From Lactobacillus selangorensis (GTDB taxonomy: Bacteria; Bacillota; Bacilli; Lactobacillales; Lactobacillaceae): 64,000 nucleotides of DNA. Positions 18,944-27,686 of this stretch are shown here, piece by piece. Positions within the stretch are counted from its first letter, which is position 1. Each line of letters starts with the position of its first letter. The position numbers and the translations under genes were made by a program. Where the stretch lies: assembly GCF_001437205.1 (NCBI RefSeq), contig NZ_JQAZ01000002.1, forward strand, positions 248,001-312,000. The letters run 5' to 3'. The notes beneath the pieces are model-generated. The model had not been told where the DNA came from. It was given only the letters and a program-made list of their open reading frames with translations, and searched no databases.

Positions 18944-20226
18944 TGCAGCTCACCTCTCTGATAAACCGGCTGGCCGCCCACAAAGGTCGCCAGCGTGCCG
19001 CCATAAACTTTTGTCCCCAAAAATGGGGTATTCTTGCCTTTCGAAACCAATTGCTCCGCCGTAATTGTCTGTTGGTGCGCTAAATCAAAAACGGCAAGGT
19101 CGGCTGTGTGCCCGACTTTGAGTTGCGGAGCCGGCACATTGAATAATTTTGCCGGCCGTGCACTCATCCACGCAATCAGCTGGCCGAGTGTAAATAATTT
19201 CGTTCGCACAAAGCGGGTGTACAGCAGGCTGAAGGCATTTTCACTGCCGACAATCCCGAACGGCGCCTTCAAAATACCTTGGTCCTTTTCAGCCTGCGTA
19301 TGCGGCGCATGGTCAGTCGCAATGCAATCGACCGTTCCGTCTAAAAGCCCAACCACCAAGGCCTGCCGATCGCTTTCGCTGCGTAACGGCGGATTCATCT
19401 TGAAATTGCTGTTGTCAGTGTCCGGAATATCCTGGTCGCTCAGCAGCAGATGGTGCGGTGCAGCTTCGCAGGTGACATTGACACCGGCCATTTTGGCCAT
19501 TCGAATCATCTGGAGCGACTCGGCCGTCGATACATGGCAGACATGGTAATGCACCCCAGTCGCTTGAGCTAAAACCAGGTCACGTGCTAATTGGGCCGTT
19601 TCGGCCGTCTTATCGATGCCCGGCAGGTTCAATTCCTGTGCTCGTGGTCCGGCGTTAATGACGCCGTGATTGAACAAACTGACATCTTCGACATGGGCCG
19701 CTAACGGCAGACCTGTTTTTTCGATGCCCTGCATCGCCAAGTACATCGTTTCGGCTGATTGGATTCCTGAACCATCATTCGAAAAGGCGAAGGCACCAGC
19801 TTTTTGCAAAGCGGCGAAATCAACTAGTTTATCGCCGGTCCGACCCATTGTGATCGGCGCATACTGACCGATGCGCACCTTGCCCGCTGTCTGATTCCGT
19901 TTGATTTGGGCAGTCATTGCGGCCGGCGTATCGGTCGTTGGGGTAATATTCGGCATCGCACCGACAAAAGTGAAACCGCCATGAGCGGCCGCCGCACTCC
20001 CCGTTCGAATCGTTTCCTTATCGGTCTGACCAGGATCCCGAAAATGAACATGGACGTCGACTAAACCAGGACTGATGAAGCCGCCCTCTAAATCGAGCAC
20101 CGTCGCATCTGCTGGCGTGTCTAAGTGAGCGGCCATCGCCGTAATCGTCTGCCCGTCAATCAAGATATCTTGGGGCTGCAGGCCATGCTGACCTAAAATG
20201 TGCCCATTTTTTAACAGGTATGTCAT
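18940..20226 (-). CDS. pyrC: Dihydroorotase (class I)
   Basis: The 428-residue product cyclises carbamoyl aspartate to dihydroorotate. The zinc ligands are in [10 protein letters not shown] near residue 57, further histidines follow in HVEDVSLF and CHVST, and the catalytic aspartate lies in TDHAPHT near residue 303. The length and HVHFRDPG form mark class I. Overlaps of four bases with both pyrB and carA show tight coupling. Confidence 0.96.
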   Translation of the reverse strand: MTYLLKNGHILGQHGLQPQDILIDGQTITAMAAHLDTPADATVLDLEGGFISPGLVDVHVHFRDPGQTDKETIRTGSAAAAHGGFTFVGAMPNITPTTDTPAAMTAQIKRNQTAGKVRIGQYAPITMGRTGDKLVDFAALQKAGAFAFSNDGSGIQSAETMYLAMQGIEKTGLPLAAHVEDVSLFNHGVINAGPRAQELNLPGIDKTAETAQLARDLVLAQATGVHYHVCHVSTAESLQMIRMAKMAGVNVTCEAAPHHLLLSDQDIPDTDNSNFKMNPPLRSESDRQALVVGLLDGTVDCIATDHAPHTQAEKDQGILKAPFGIVGSENAFSLLYTRFVRTKLFTLGQLIAWMSARPAKLFNVPAPQLKVGHTADLAVFDLAHQQTITAEQLVSKGKNTPFLGTKVYGGTLATFVGGQPVYQRGELQ

Positions 20227-21161
20227 TTGAGTCCTCCTAATTGATTGCCCCGCAGGACGCTTTCAATCATCGCCATCCGCATGAAGACGCCGTTTTGCAT
20301 CTGAGTCACAAATTTCGACTGCGGACTTTCGACCAGCTCGCTGGCCATTTCGACGCCTCGGTTGATGGGACCAGGGTGCATCATAATGGTCGTCGGCTTC
20401 ATTTTGGCGGCTCGTTCAGTGGTCAATCCGTATTGCTGGGCGTATGTATCGGCATTGAAGCTCGCATTGGCGGCTTGGTTCAGACGTTCATGCTGGACCC
20501 GCAGGAGCATCATCACATCCATGTCGCCGATCAGATCGTCAAGCGGCTGCCATTGACCGAAGGCATCAAACTTCGGGTCGTACCATTCTTTGGGACCGGA
20601 GAAGTAAACTTCAGCACCTAATTTATTAAGAATTTCCATATTCGAACGAGCCACACGTGAATGGTTCAAATCGCCGACAATCGCCACTTTCAAGCCTTTA
20701 AAGCGGCCGAAACTTTCATGAATCGTCATCATGTCCAGCAGACTCTGGGATGGATGTTCGCCGCTGCCATCGCCGGCATTGATTAAAGCAACCGGCAGAT
20801 TCGGCTGGTTCAGCAATTGTTTGTAATAGGCATTTTCACTGTGACGGATAACTAGCAGACGAATGCCGATTGCCGCTAAGGTCAAGCAAGTATCATATAG
20901 TGTTTCGCCCTTTTTCATCGAACTGGCCTGCGGATTGAAGTCGATGACCGACACGCCTAATTTGCGTTCGGCCATGTCAAAACTCGTATGCGTCCGGGTG
21001 CTGTTTTCAAAGAACAGGTTAGCTGCATATACCGGCGAACTGACCTGCAGCTGGGCGCCGTTTTTAAATGCCTCTGCTCGTTCCACAAGTGCCTTGACTG
21101 TCTGCACATCTAAATCTGCCATTGAAACAATTGCTTTTGCTCGAACCAATGAATCTGTCAT
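20223..21161 (-). CDS. pyrB: Aspartate carbamoyltransferase catalytic subunit
   Basis: The 312-residue enzyme joins carbamoyl phosphate and aspartate, the first committed step of pyrimidine synthesis. The carbamoyl phosphate-binding motif [12 protein letters not shown] lies near residue 51 and HPGPINRG near residue 266. No regulatory pyrI subunit is present, as usual in Firmicutes. It is the first gene of the pyrB-pyrC-carA-carB-pyrK-pyrD operon and starts after AAGGAGG. Expression is controlled by the attenuator region upstream. Confidence 0.97.
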   Translation of the reverse strand: MTDSLVRAKAIVSMADLDVQTVKALVERAEAFKNGAQLQVSSPVYAANLFFENSTRTHTSFDMAERKLGVSVIDFNPQASSMKKGETLYDTCLTLAAIGIRLLVIRHSENAYYKQLLNQPNLPVALINAGDGSGEHPSQSLLDMMTIHESFGRFKGLKVAIVGDLNHSRVARSNMEILNKLGAEVYFSGPKEWYDPKFDAFGQWQPLDDLIGDMDVMMLLRVQHERLNQAANASFNADTYAQQYGLTTERAAKMKPTTIMMHPGPINRGVEMASELVESPQSKFVTQMQNGVFMRMAMIESVLRGNQLGGLK

Positions 21162-21184
21162 GGTGTGAATTTCCTCCTTATTTT

Positions 21185-21279
21185 AAAAAAACGCATCTCA
21201 CTGATTGTTCTCTCAGCAAAATGCGTTCGCAGGGTACACGGGTGCCCTTTTAACAACCATTCTGCTCTCTCTGGAGACA
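21185..21279 (-). promoter_or_regulatory. Second attenuator of the pyr operon, degenerate PyrR loop
   Basis: A 14-bp stem (21187-21226, ACGCAT / ATGCGT ends with several G-U pairs) followed by a T run forms an intrinsic terminator just before the pyrB ribosome site. Upstream, TCTCCAGAGAGAGC (within 21262-21279) resembles a PyrR-binding loop but breaks the consensus GAGGY. It may be a weakened second PyrR attenuator. Confidence 0.6.
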
Positions 21280-21323
21280 ATTAAATCGTTCTGGTAATCC
21301 ACCAACTTTCCGATCCTTGGCAC

Positions 21324-21424
21324 AAAAAAATTCGCTTACCATGCGGCAAGCGAATTGTGAGTGATCCGTTTATGGCTAGACTGCTGCCACCGGACCAATT
21401 CACCTTACTAGCCTCACGGGACTA
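21324..21424 (-). promoter_or_regulatory. PyrR-dependent attenuator of the pyr operon
   Basis: AGTCCCGTGAGGCT (within 21409-21424) is a full match to the PyrR-binding loop consensus ARUCCNGNGAGGYU. It is followed by the terminator stem ATTCGCTT / AAGCGAAT with seven T residues (21324-21356). By analogy with Bacillus pyr, UMP-bound PyrR stabilises the anti-antiterminator so that transcription stops here when pyrimidines are plentiful. The pyrR gene is not in the window. Confidence 0.9.
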
Positions 21425-21456
21425 ATGTTAAAGGATCTCGTTGTTCAATTTCGTTA

Positions 21457-21485
21457 AGCATACTGAATTTAAAGGCGTCTGTCAA
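21457..21485 (-). promoter_or_regulatory. pyr operon promoter
   Basis: TTGACA (21480-21485) and TATGCT (21457-21462) are spaced by exactly 17 bp and lie just beyond the nrdG stop codon. Confidence 0.85.
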
Positions 21486-21488
21486 CAC

Positions 21489-22097
21489 CTATTTAATCAA
21501 TCGGGGCCATAAAACGACTTTGTGCTGGGCCAATGACTCTGGCACGGCGATAATCCGCTGGTTGGCGCTGCCTCTGAACTGCAGCGTCAAGTCTTTCTGG
21601 TCTTCAAGGAAACGACCGTCGACCAGAATATCGATCAAGCTCAGCAATTCTTTCTTATCAGCGGATTCTTTTTGTAATTCATCCCAAGTATAACCAGTCC
21701 ACGACCAGACATCCTTCTCATGCCCGAATTCTTTGCGAATCCGTTTGACCAGTTTCAGGCAGACTTGCGTATTAAGGAACGGTTCGCCGCCCAATAACGT
21801 CAATCCCTGAACATAGCTTTGCCCCAAGTCTGCGATAATCTGGTCCTCCAGTTCTTGGGTATAAGGCGTCCCGTAGCGGAAATTCTGGGCGGCCTTGTTG
21901 TAGCAGCCGGGACACATGAATTTGCAGCCCGATACATACAAACTGCAGCGCACGCCTTCCCCATCGACAAAGTTGAAGGGTTTGTAGCTGGCGATATACT
22001 GCTGACTCAGGTCTGCGGCCAGCCATTCTTGCGGTTTAGGATTCATCGGTTTCAATTTGCGTGGTTTGAGGTGGCGCATATGCAATGTTTCGCTCAT
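21489..22097 (-). CDS. nrdG: Anaerobic ribonucleotide reductase activating protein
   Basis: The 202-residue radical-SAM enzyme generates the glycyl radical on NrdD. The 4Fe-4S cysteines are in CKFMCPGC, a CxxxCxxC motif near residue 67, after the GEGVRCSLYVSGC block; GGEPF near residue 102 binds SAM. The start at MSETLHMRH is chosen because it follows GGGAG and lies one base after the nrdD stop. Translational coupling with nrdD is likely. Confidence 0.94.
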   Translation of the reverse strand: MSETLHMRHLKPRKLKPMNPKPQEWLAADLSQQYIASYKPFNFVDGEGVRCSLYVSGCKFMCPGCYNKAAQNFRYGTPYTQELEDQIIADLGQSYVQGLTLLGGEPFLNTQVCLKLVKRIRKEFGHEKDVWSWTGYTWDELQKESADKKELLSLIDILVDGRFLEDQKDLTLQFRGSANQRIIAVPESLAQHKVVLWPRLIK

Positions 22098-22098
22098 T

Positions 22099-24297
22099 CT
22101 ATTCTCCCTTGCCGTCAAGTGCTTCGTCATCGTTGCCGAGCCGCATGTGCTTGACCCGATGGATAATTTCCTGATGCCGGCCATACACCATCGGCCGCTG
22201 GTTCGGATTGCCTAAATAGCCGCACGTCCGCTTGACAACATCACACGTCTGCGGGTCGGTATTGCCGCAATCTGGGCATTTAAAGCCCCGTTCAGTGGGC
22301 ACAAACTCGCCTTTGAAGCCGCACTTGAAACATTGGTCAATCGGCGTGTTCGTACCGAGATAGCCGATTTTATCATAGGCATAGTCCCAGACCGCTTCGA
22401 GCGCCTTCGGATTCTGCTTCAGATTCGGATATTCGCAGTAATGAATAAACCCGCCGGCACTGTATTTCGGATAGGCACTTTCGAAGTCGATTTTCTCGAA
22501 CGGCGTCGGTGCTTTGCGGACATCATAATGGAAACTATTGGTGTAATAACCTTTGTCGGTAATATTCGGAATCGAGCCGAACTTTTTTAAATCGGCTTGA
22601 CAGAAAGTGTTGGTCAGGCTTTCGGCCGGCGTCCCGTAAACACTGAAATGATAACCGTATTCTTGTTCCCAATCCTGGCAATGCTCATACAGCGATTTAA
22701 CAACGTTGACAGTGAATTGTTTGGCAACCGGATTCTTCTCCCAATCGGGGCCGAAGAATGCTGTACCGACTTCATACAGGCCGATGTAGCCCAATGAAAC
22801 GGTAGCTCGGCTGTTCTTGAACAATTCATCGACGCTGTCCGTCTTCTCGAGCCGTTTTCCGAACGCCCCATATTGATAGAGAATCGGCGCATTTTCGGGT
22901 TTTGCTTGTTTAGCTCGTTCGACTTTGAAGACGAGCGCTTCTTTGCAAATCGCCAGCCGTTGTTCAAGGATGGTCCAGAATTTGTCCTGGTCGCCCTTTG
23001 CTTCTAACGCAATGCGTGGCAGGTTGACCGTCACAACGCCCAGATTCATCCGGCCGGCGTTGACTTCATTGCCATTTTCATCCTTCCAGCCTTGCAAAAA
23101 GCTGCGGCAGCCCATCGGTGCCTTGAACGAGCCGGTCAATTCGACGATTTTATCATAGGAAAGCACATCCGGATACATGCGTTTGGTGGCACATTCAACG
23201 GCGAGCTCCTTCACATCATAATTCGGGTCGCCTGGTTTTAAGTTGAGACCCCGTTTCAATGTAAAGACCAGCTTCGGAAAAATAGCCGTCCGGCGTTCCT
23301 TGCCTAAGCCTTCAATCCGGACTTGCAGAATCGCCTTCTGAATCGCACGTTCAATCCAGCTGGTCCCCAAACCAAAGCCCAGCGTCGTAAACGGCGTCTG
23401 TCCTTGTGAGGAATATAAGGTGTTGATTTCATATTCGAGCCCCTGCATCGCATCATAAATGTCCTTGAGGGTCCTTTCCTTCGCAAACTGCTTGCGTTTT
23501 TCGGAATCTTCAATCCACTTATTCGCATCGTTCAGGTGTTTTTGATAATTCTTTTCGGCAAACGGCGCTAAAAATTCATCGGCTCGGTCGGCAGAACAGC
23601 CGCCGTACTGGCTGGACGCCACGTTGGCGATGATTTGGCTCATCTGCGCCGTCGCCGTTTGAATGGAATGCGGCGGTTCGACTTCGGCATTGCCAATCTT
23701 GAAGCCATGCGTCAGCATCTCCTTGAAATCGATCAGACAGCAGTTCGTCATCGGACTATACGGCTGATAATCGAGGTCGTGCCAGTGGATGTCTCCCTTT
23801 AAATGAGCATTGGCAACATCCGGCGGCAGCATTTTGAGCCCGATTGCTTTGGCAACGGTCCCGGCCGTCAGGTCACGCTGGGTATTGAAGACTTCGCTAT
23901 CTTTATTGGCATTTTCATTGACGACGTTGCGGTCCCGATGCAGCAGTTTCTGAATCGTGACGTTAATATCCGTCGCATTTTCACGCTGATGTTCTTTTTT
24001 AATCCGGTAAGCTTGATAAGCCGTCGCAATATCATCGAGATGTGCAGCCTGCAGCGTCTGTTCGACTAAGGTCTGAATATCCGCAACGGCAACTTCGGTT
24101 TGATACTGCTGGGCGAGCTGGGCTGTAACCTGATCGCTGACGGCGGCAAGTTGATTGGTTAATTCAGTTTGATTCACATCTGCGCCGCTTTGCTGGGCTG
24201 CTTTCGCAAGCGCAGCCGTTAATTTGGCTTGATCGAACGGCAAACGCCGGCCATCACGTTTATGGACTTGTAATTGGATTGTTTTTAATTCTGGCAT
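22099..24297 (-). CDS. nrdD: Anaerobic ribonucleoside-triphosphate reductase
   Basis: The 732-residue class III reductase makes deoxyribonucleotides without oxygen. An ATP-cone lies at the N-terminus (about residues 1-100). The C-terminal zinc site is CFKCGFKG with CPDCG, and the glycyl radical site is RTCGYLG near residue 700. Start at MPELKTIQ follows GAGGGGG; the longer upstream frame lacks a ribosome site. The operon nrdD-nrdG is headed by two NrdR-like boxes. Confidence 0.96.
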   Translation of the reverse strand: MPELKTIQLQVHKRDGRRLPFDQAKLTAALAKAAQQSGADVNQTELTNQLAAVSDQVTAQLAQQYQTEVAVADIQTLVEQTLQAAHLDDIATAYQAYRIKKEHQRENATDINVTIQKLLHRDRNVVNENANKDSEVFNTQRDLTAGTVAKAIGLKMLPPDVANAHLKGDIHWHDLDYQPYSPMTNCCLIDFKEMLTHGFKIGNAEVEPPHSIQTATAQMSQIIANVASSQYGGCSADRADEFLAPFAEKNYQKHLNDANKWIEDSEKRKQFAKERTLKDIYDAMQGLEYEINTLYSSQGQTPFTTLGFGLGTSWIERAIQKAILQVRIEGLGKERRTAIFPKLVFTLKRGLNLKPGDPNYDVKELAVECATKRMYPDVLSYDKIVELTGSFKAPMGCRSFLQGWKDENGNEVNAGRMNLGVVTVNLPRIALEAKGDQDKFWTILEQRLAICKEALVFKVERAKQAKPENAPILYQYGAFGKRLEKTDSVDELFKNSRATVSLGYIGLYEVGTAFFGPDWEKNPVAKQFTVNVVKSLYEHCQDWEQEYGYHFSVYGTPAESLTNTFCQADLKKFGSIPNITDKGYYTNSFHYDVRKAPTPFEKIDFESAYPKYSAGGFIHYCEYPNLKQNPKALEAVWDYAYDKIGYLGTNTPIDQCFKCGFKGEFVPTERGFKCPDCGNTDPQTCDVVKRTCGYLGNPNQRPMVYGRHQEIIHRVKHMRLGNDDEALDGKGE

Positions 24298-24328
24298 ACG
24301 TGTGTTCCCCCTCGAGATGTACCCCTTT

Positions 24329-24357
24329 ATTCTACAGAGCATTTCAGATGAATACAA
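24329..24357 (-). promoter_or_regulatory. nrdD promoter
   Basis: TTGTAT (24352-24357) and TAGAAT (24329-24334) are spaced by 17 bp. The -35 falls inside the proximal NrdR-like box. Confidence 0.65.
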
Positions 24358-24398
24358 TATCTTGTATCCGAATAATGATTAAATACCATATATAGCAT
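24352..24398 (-). promoter_or_regulatory. Tandem NrdR boxes
   Basis: ATACAATATCTTGTAT (24352-24367) and ATACCATATATAGCAT (24383-24398) both resemble the 16-bp NrdR box consensus ACACWATATATWGTGT. Their start-to-start distance is 31 bp, three helical turns, the spacing typical of NrdR box pairs. NrdR is the dATP/ATP-sensing repressor of ribonucleotide reductase genes. Confidence 0.75.
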
Positions 24399-24399
24399 T

Positions 24400-24436
24400 A
24401 AAAAGGACCATGACAATCGCGTCATGGTCCTGCTTT
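24400..24436 (-). terminator. Terminator of the GNAT gene
   Basis: AGGACCATGAC and GTCATGGTCCT form an 11-bp perfect stem flanked by A-rich and T-rich sequence on the minus strand. Confidence 0.75.
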
Positions 24437-24455
24437 ATTCTTTTGTTAAATTACA

Positions 24456-24953
24456 TTACGAAAAATGGCGGCCTAGAATATCAAGGCTCCGCCGCTGCCC
24501 GTCCATGACGGCAACGTTCGGTAAATGGCCCCACGTCTTGAAGCCATTGCGTTTGAACAGCTTCTGACTGGGTGTGTTGTGGCTGAAAATATACGCCACG
24601 ACCGTATCAAGCTGCAGCCGGGGCAGCTGACTAAAGATAAAATTCAAGGTCTGCTGGCCCACCCCCTGATGCTGAATAGTCGCATCCAGATAAATACTGA
24701 TTTCGGCCGTCCGCTGATACGCCGGACGCCCATAGAAAGATTCAAGGCTGACCCAGCCGACGATTTGTCCGTCCTGCTTCAAGACCCAGATCGGCCGGCG
24801 ATCCGGATTGAAAGCAGCAAACCAAGCTTGTTTGGAAGCGACTGAAACGGGTTCAAGATCGGCGGTTGCCAGCCGGTTGGGAATGCTCTGATTATAAATG
24901 GCCACGATACGGGATAAATCGGCCTGACGTGCATTTTCAAATTGAATCATCAT
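24456..24953 (-). CDS. GNAT family N-acetyltransferase (phosphinothricin acetyltransferase-like)
   Basis: The 165-residue product has the GNAT fold, with the acetyl-CoA-binding region around QHQGVGQQTL near residue 95. Layout resembles the Pat/YwnH group, which acetylates amino groups of small molecules such as methionine sulfoximine; the actual substrate is unknown. Two consecutive ATG codons follow GAGG; I keep the first. Divergent from the sugar acetyltransferase, with TAACGCC-motif sequence between them. Confidence 0.82.
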   Translation of the reverse strand: MMIQFENARQADLSRIVAIYNQSIPNRLATADLEPVSVASKQAWFAAFNPDRRPIWVLKQDGQIVGWVSLESFYGRPAYQRTAEISIYLDATIQHQGVGQQTLNFIFSQLPRLQLDTVVAYIFSHNTPSQKLFKRNGFKTWGHLPNVAVMDGQRRSLDILGRHFS

Positions 24954-24996
24954 TGGCTCGCCTCGATTAAAAACAATATAACTAGCATACCGCCTG

Positions 24997-25065
24997 TAAC
25001 GCCGCTTTGTACAGCTTCAATTTTCAGCGGATTCGTCCGTTTTCACTGTATAACGCCGTTATGCC
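24997..25065. repeat. TAACGCC motif pair, 54 bp apart
   Basis: TAACGCCGC at 24997 and TAACGCCGTTATGCC at 25051 begin 54 bp apart between two divergent acetyltransferase genes. An almost identical pair with the same 54-bp spacing is found at 50205 and 50259, and a related pair at 1762 and 1782. Function unknown. Confidence 0.5.
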
Positions 25066-25070
25066 GATTT

Positions 25071-25108
25071 TTGACACTTGACTTAAACTGCTGTTTAAGT
25101 GGTACGTT
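25071..25108 (+). promoter_or_regulatory. Promoter with 20-bp palindromic operator for the O-acetyltransferase
   Basis: Overlapping -35 candidates TTGACA (25071) and TTGACT (25079) precede the inverted repeat ACTTAAAC-TGCT-GTTTAAGT (25081-25100). The second -35 pairs with TACGTT at 18 bp, placing the palindrome in the spacer, as for a repressor site. The regulator is not identified. Confidence 0.55.
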
Positions 25109-25126
25109 AAGGCTGAGGTGAAAAAC

Positions 25127-25690
25127 ATGACACAAAGTGAATTAGATAAATTAAAGGCCGGTCAGCCGTATTATTTCCTGGACCCAGCGATCGTTGCTCA
25201 GAAAGCACATGCTGCTAAGCTATGTGAAGAATTCAATGCGATTTCCGCCACTGACGCAGCCGCACAAACTAAAAAAATTAAGGAAATTTTCGGTTCAACC
25301 GGCGAACGTGTTTCCGTTCAGGCCAATTTCAACTGCGATAATGGCCAGAATATTCACGTTGGCGAAGACTTTCTCAGCAACTATAACCTGACTATTCTGG
25401 ACATTGCGCCCGTTACAATCGGCCACAACGTTATGATCGGCCCGAACGTCGATATTTACACCGTCAATCATCCAATGACGCCTGAGGGGCGCGCTGCTTA
25501 CAAGGCACAAGGTTTTCCAGTGACCATCGGCAATAACGTCTGGATTGGCGGCAAGGCGACAATCACACCTGGCGTGACGATCGGCAATAATGTCATCGTT
25601 GCCGCTGGAGCTGTCGTTACCAAAGACATTCCTGACAATACTTTGGTCGGCGGTGTGCCCGCTAAAAAAATCAGATCATTGGCGGACTAA
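25127..25690 (+). CDS. Sugar O-acetyltransferase (maltose acetyltransferase/NodL/LacA type)
   Basis: The 187-residue product is a left-handed beta-helix acetyltransferase. The N-terminal maltose-acetyltransferase domain is followed by hexapeptide repeats such as IGHNVMIGPNV and IGNNVWIGGKATITPGVTI, and the catalytic His is likely in YTVNHPM near residue 113. It transfers acetyl from acetyl-CoA to a sugar hydroxyl, a proposed detoxification of surplus sugars. I start at the ATG after GAGGTG rather than at the GTG nine bases upstream. Confidence 0.9.
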   Translation: MTQSELDKLKAGQPYYFLDPAIVAQKAHAAKLCEEFNAISATDAAAQTKKIKEIFGSTGERVSVQANFNCDNGQNIHVGEDFLSNYNLTILDIAPVTIGHNVMIGPNVDIYTVNHPMTPEGRAAYKAQGFPVTIGNNVWIGGKATITPGVTIGNNVIVAAGAVVTKDIPDNTLVGGVPAKKIRSLAD

Positions 25691-25692
25691 AA

Positions 25693-25732
25693 AGGGCGTG
25701 TGTCAAAAGTCTTTTTTGACTTTGGCGGCACG
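25693..25732 (+). repeat. Intergenic hairpin repeat, copy 1
   Basis: GGGCGTGTGTCAAAAGTC, a T6 loop, then GACTTTGGCGGCACGC form an imperfect hairpin just after a stop codon. Similar sequences occur at 31431-31472 (minus strand) and 38857-38925. Confidence 0.5.
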
Positions 25733-25759
25733 CGTTTAATAAGACTAATTTAGCAAAAT

Positions 25760-25806
25760 AAAAAGTTTCTAAACTGCAATTTTTTGCAGTTTAGAAACTT
25801 TTTTTG
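25760..25806. terminator. Long bidirectional terminator
   Basis: AAAGTTTCTAAACTGCAA and its exact complement form an 18-bp stem with A and T runs on both sides between convergent genes. The TGCAA-TTGCA core recurs in the terminators at 31341, 34898 and 58889. Confidence 0.9.
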
Positions 25807-25860
25807 TAAAAGAGGCGCTTATATCACGGCCTCTTTTGGGCGTAATTGAAGAAAACACAC

Positions 25861-26850
25861 TTAATCCTCATTATCAAACGGATATTTCATGCCCCACGCA
25901 TTGCGGACACTGTCCAAAATATGGGCGACATCATGCGAAATAGCCAGCTGCCCATCATCATGCCCCTGTTCAATGTAGCGCTGCATATCACGTACTTCAT
26001 ACCGAAGCGCCTGATCGGCATCGCCGCCGGTCAGCGTCTGATGCTGTTCTTGATGCGCATCACCGGTATACGTGATTTCAGCCGCAGTCGCACGTGGATA
26101 ATTATTGATTTCGACGTACCCTTTCGTTCCCGAAACGACACCACGTTTCGGCTGCTTGGCCCGCATTGACAAGGCCATCACGGCCATCTGTTCCTGGTCA
26201 TTCTTCAAAATGATTCCGGACTGCTCATCGACACCCGTTTCAAAGAACTTAACGGTCGTTGAAATGGCATTCGGCTGACTCGCTAAGAACTGCCGGGCAA
26301 AGGCAGTTGCATAGCCACCGATATCGAGCAACGCCCCGCCAGCTAAATCTTTATTAAAGAAGCGATTCTTCGGATCATAATCCTTCAAACTGCCGAAGTT
26401 GACCTGAACTAACTTAATTTGGCCTAAGTCGCCGTTTGCAATCAGGTCATGGACTTGTTTGTAAACAGGCATGTGATATAACGTAAACCCTTCCGTCAGA
26501 ATCAAGTGCTTTTCCTGCGCCATTTTTTGCACTTCATCAAACTGGCGGGCATTAACAGTGATTGCTTTTTCACAGAAGACATGCTTGCCAGCGGCCAAAG
26601 CGGCCTTGATGTAATCAAAATGGTATGTATGCGGCGTCGCAATGTAAATAATATCGACCTTCGGATCCTCAATCATCTTTTGAGCATCTAAATAGGTTTT
26701 TTGAATGTGCTTTTCGGCCGCAAACTTATTCAGCATTTCTTCATTAACATCTGAAACGGCGTATACTTCACCGTCAACATCATTGATTGCATCGGCCATT
26801 TCATGTGCAATCCAACCGGTTCCAATCATACCCCAATTATATTTTTTCAT
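25861..26850 (-). CDS. Gfo/Idh/MocA family oxidoreductase
   Basis: The 329-residue product has an N-terminal NAD(P)-binding Rossmann fold (GMIGTGWIAHEMA near residue 7) and the C-terminal Gfo/Idh domain; EKAI near residue 95 is the usual EKP block holding the catalytic lysine. Family members oxidise or reduce sugars, inositols and related polyols. The start MKKYNWG follows AGGAAGG. It lies 1 base after a divergent RpiA gene and opposite a fructose-type PTS, suggesting a shared sugar pathway, though the substrate is unknown. Confidence 0.85.
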   Translation of the reverse strand: MKKYNWGMIGTGWIAHEMADAINDVDGEVYAVSDVNEEMLNKFAAEKHIQKTYLDAQKMIEDPKVDIIYIATPHTYHFDYIKAALAAGKHVFCEKAITVNARQFDEVQKMAQEKHLILTEGFTLYHMPVYKQVHDLIANGDLGQIKLVQVNFGSLKDYDPKNRFFNKDLAGGALLDIGGYATAFARQFLASQPNAISTTVKFFETGVDEQSGIILKNDQEQMAVMALSMRAKQPKRGVVSGTKGYVEINNYPRATAAEITYTGDAHQEQHQTLTGGDADQALRYEVRDMQRYIEQGHDDGQLAISHDVAHILDSVRNAWGMKYPFDNED

Positions 26851-26851
26851 T

Positions 26852-27523
26852 TTAAAAACCTTCCTTTCGATAGTGCTTGACGGTACCATCTGGTGCAAAC
26901 GTCAAGACCTGAGTGACTAAATTCGCAAAATAAGACGTAGCAACGACCCCGTTCTGACGGCTGACGGCCGCATTGAAATTGCCAATGTCGAACCAATCAT
27001 CAGCCTGACAATCGACCAGCAGGTTTCCAGCCGGTGTGCGGGCCCAACTAGCAACTTTTTCGCCCGCACGGACTTCAGCCTGGTAACCTTGTGTTTGGAT
27101 AAACTGCAGAACTGTTTCAGCGGCAATCGGTGCCACTTCGATTGTTAGTGGGACGGCCGGATTCAAAGCTGGGCGCCGCCGATCGGCCGGTACCAGTAAA
27201 ATGTATTCCTGACTGCGTTCGGCATAGGCCTTTTCTGCCAAGAAAATGCCGCCATTGCTCTTGAGCGCATGAAATGCGGTATCAACACTGTCGCAACCAT
27301 CAAACGCCAAATCGATGTGCGTGTCCGGTGTCAATGCGGTGACTGCTAAACCCAACCGCCGACAATTTTGCCGAGTCAGTTCTGACGGCGAATAAAAAGT
27401 CAGGTTCAAGTCAGTCCGTTTGGCAAGCGCTGCGGTCAGGTTAGCGACGTTATGGCCGCCGCCAAGACCAATCTGCATGTGCGGCTTAATCAATGCAAGT
27501 GCCGTTTTAATTATTGGTTCCAA
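26852..27523 (-). CDS. Ribose-5-phosphate isomerase A family protein, divergent
   Basis: The 223-residue product aligns with RpiA but departs from it at normally invariant blocks: GLGGGHN replaces GLGSGST, DGCDSVD replaces DGADEVD, KSNGGIFLAEK replaces the KGGGGA/EK region, and GNLLVD stands for GNFILD. The two Asp residues, the Lys and the Glu-Lys pair needed for catalysis are kept. I infer an isomerase for a ribose-like sugar phosphate rather than the housekeeping enzyme. It is read away from the PTS gene over a shared operator region and is coupled to the Gfo/Idh gene. Confidence 0.75.
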   Translation of the reverse strand: MEPIIKTALALIKPHMQIGLGGGHNVANLTAALAKRTDLNLTFYSPSELTRQNCRRLGLAVTALTPDTHIDLAFDGCDSVDTAFHALKSNGGIFLAEKAYAERSQEYILLVPADRRRPALNPAVPLTIEVAPIAAETVLQFIQTQGYQAEVRAGEKVASWARTPAGNLLVDCQADDWFDIGNFNAAVSRQNGVVATSYFANLVTQVLTFAPDGTVKHYRKEGF

Positions 27524-27544
27524 TCACGAATCACCTTCCACATT

Positions 27545-27657
27545 TGAAATTATATTTCATGAATAAATATATTATGAAATTATAGATTTGTCAAATAATT
27601 TTATTTAATTGACTTTTCGAAAAAATTTAGCTATATTTGTGGCATAATAATTTCATA
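27545..27657. promoter_or_regulatory. Divergent control region of the PTS locus
   Basis: TTGACT (27609-27614) and TATATT (27632-27637), 17 bp apart, form the PTS promoter. TGAAATTATATTTCA (27545-27559) is a palindrome of the GAAAT/ATTTC kind bound by MurR/RpiR-type regulators. TATGAAATTAT (27572) and its complement ATAATTTCATA (27647) form a second, distant pair that could support looping. The downstream RpiR-type gene is the likely regulator. Confidence 0.65.
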
Positions 27658-27686
27658 TAAAAAATAAAAAGGAAAGTGAATTTCAG

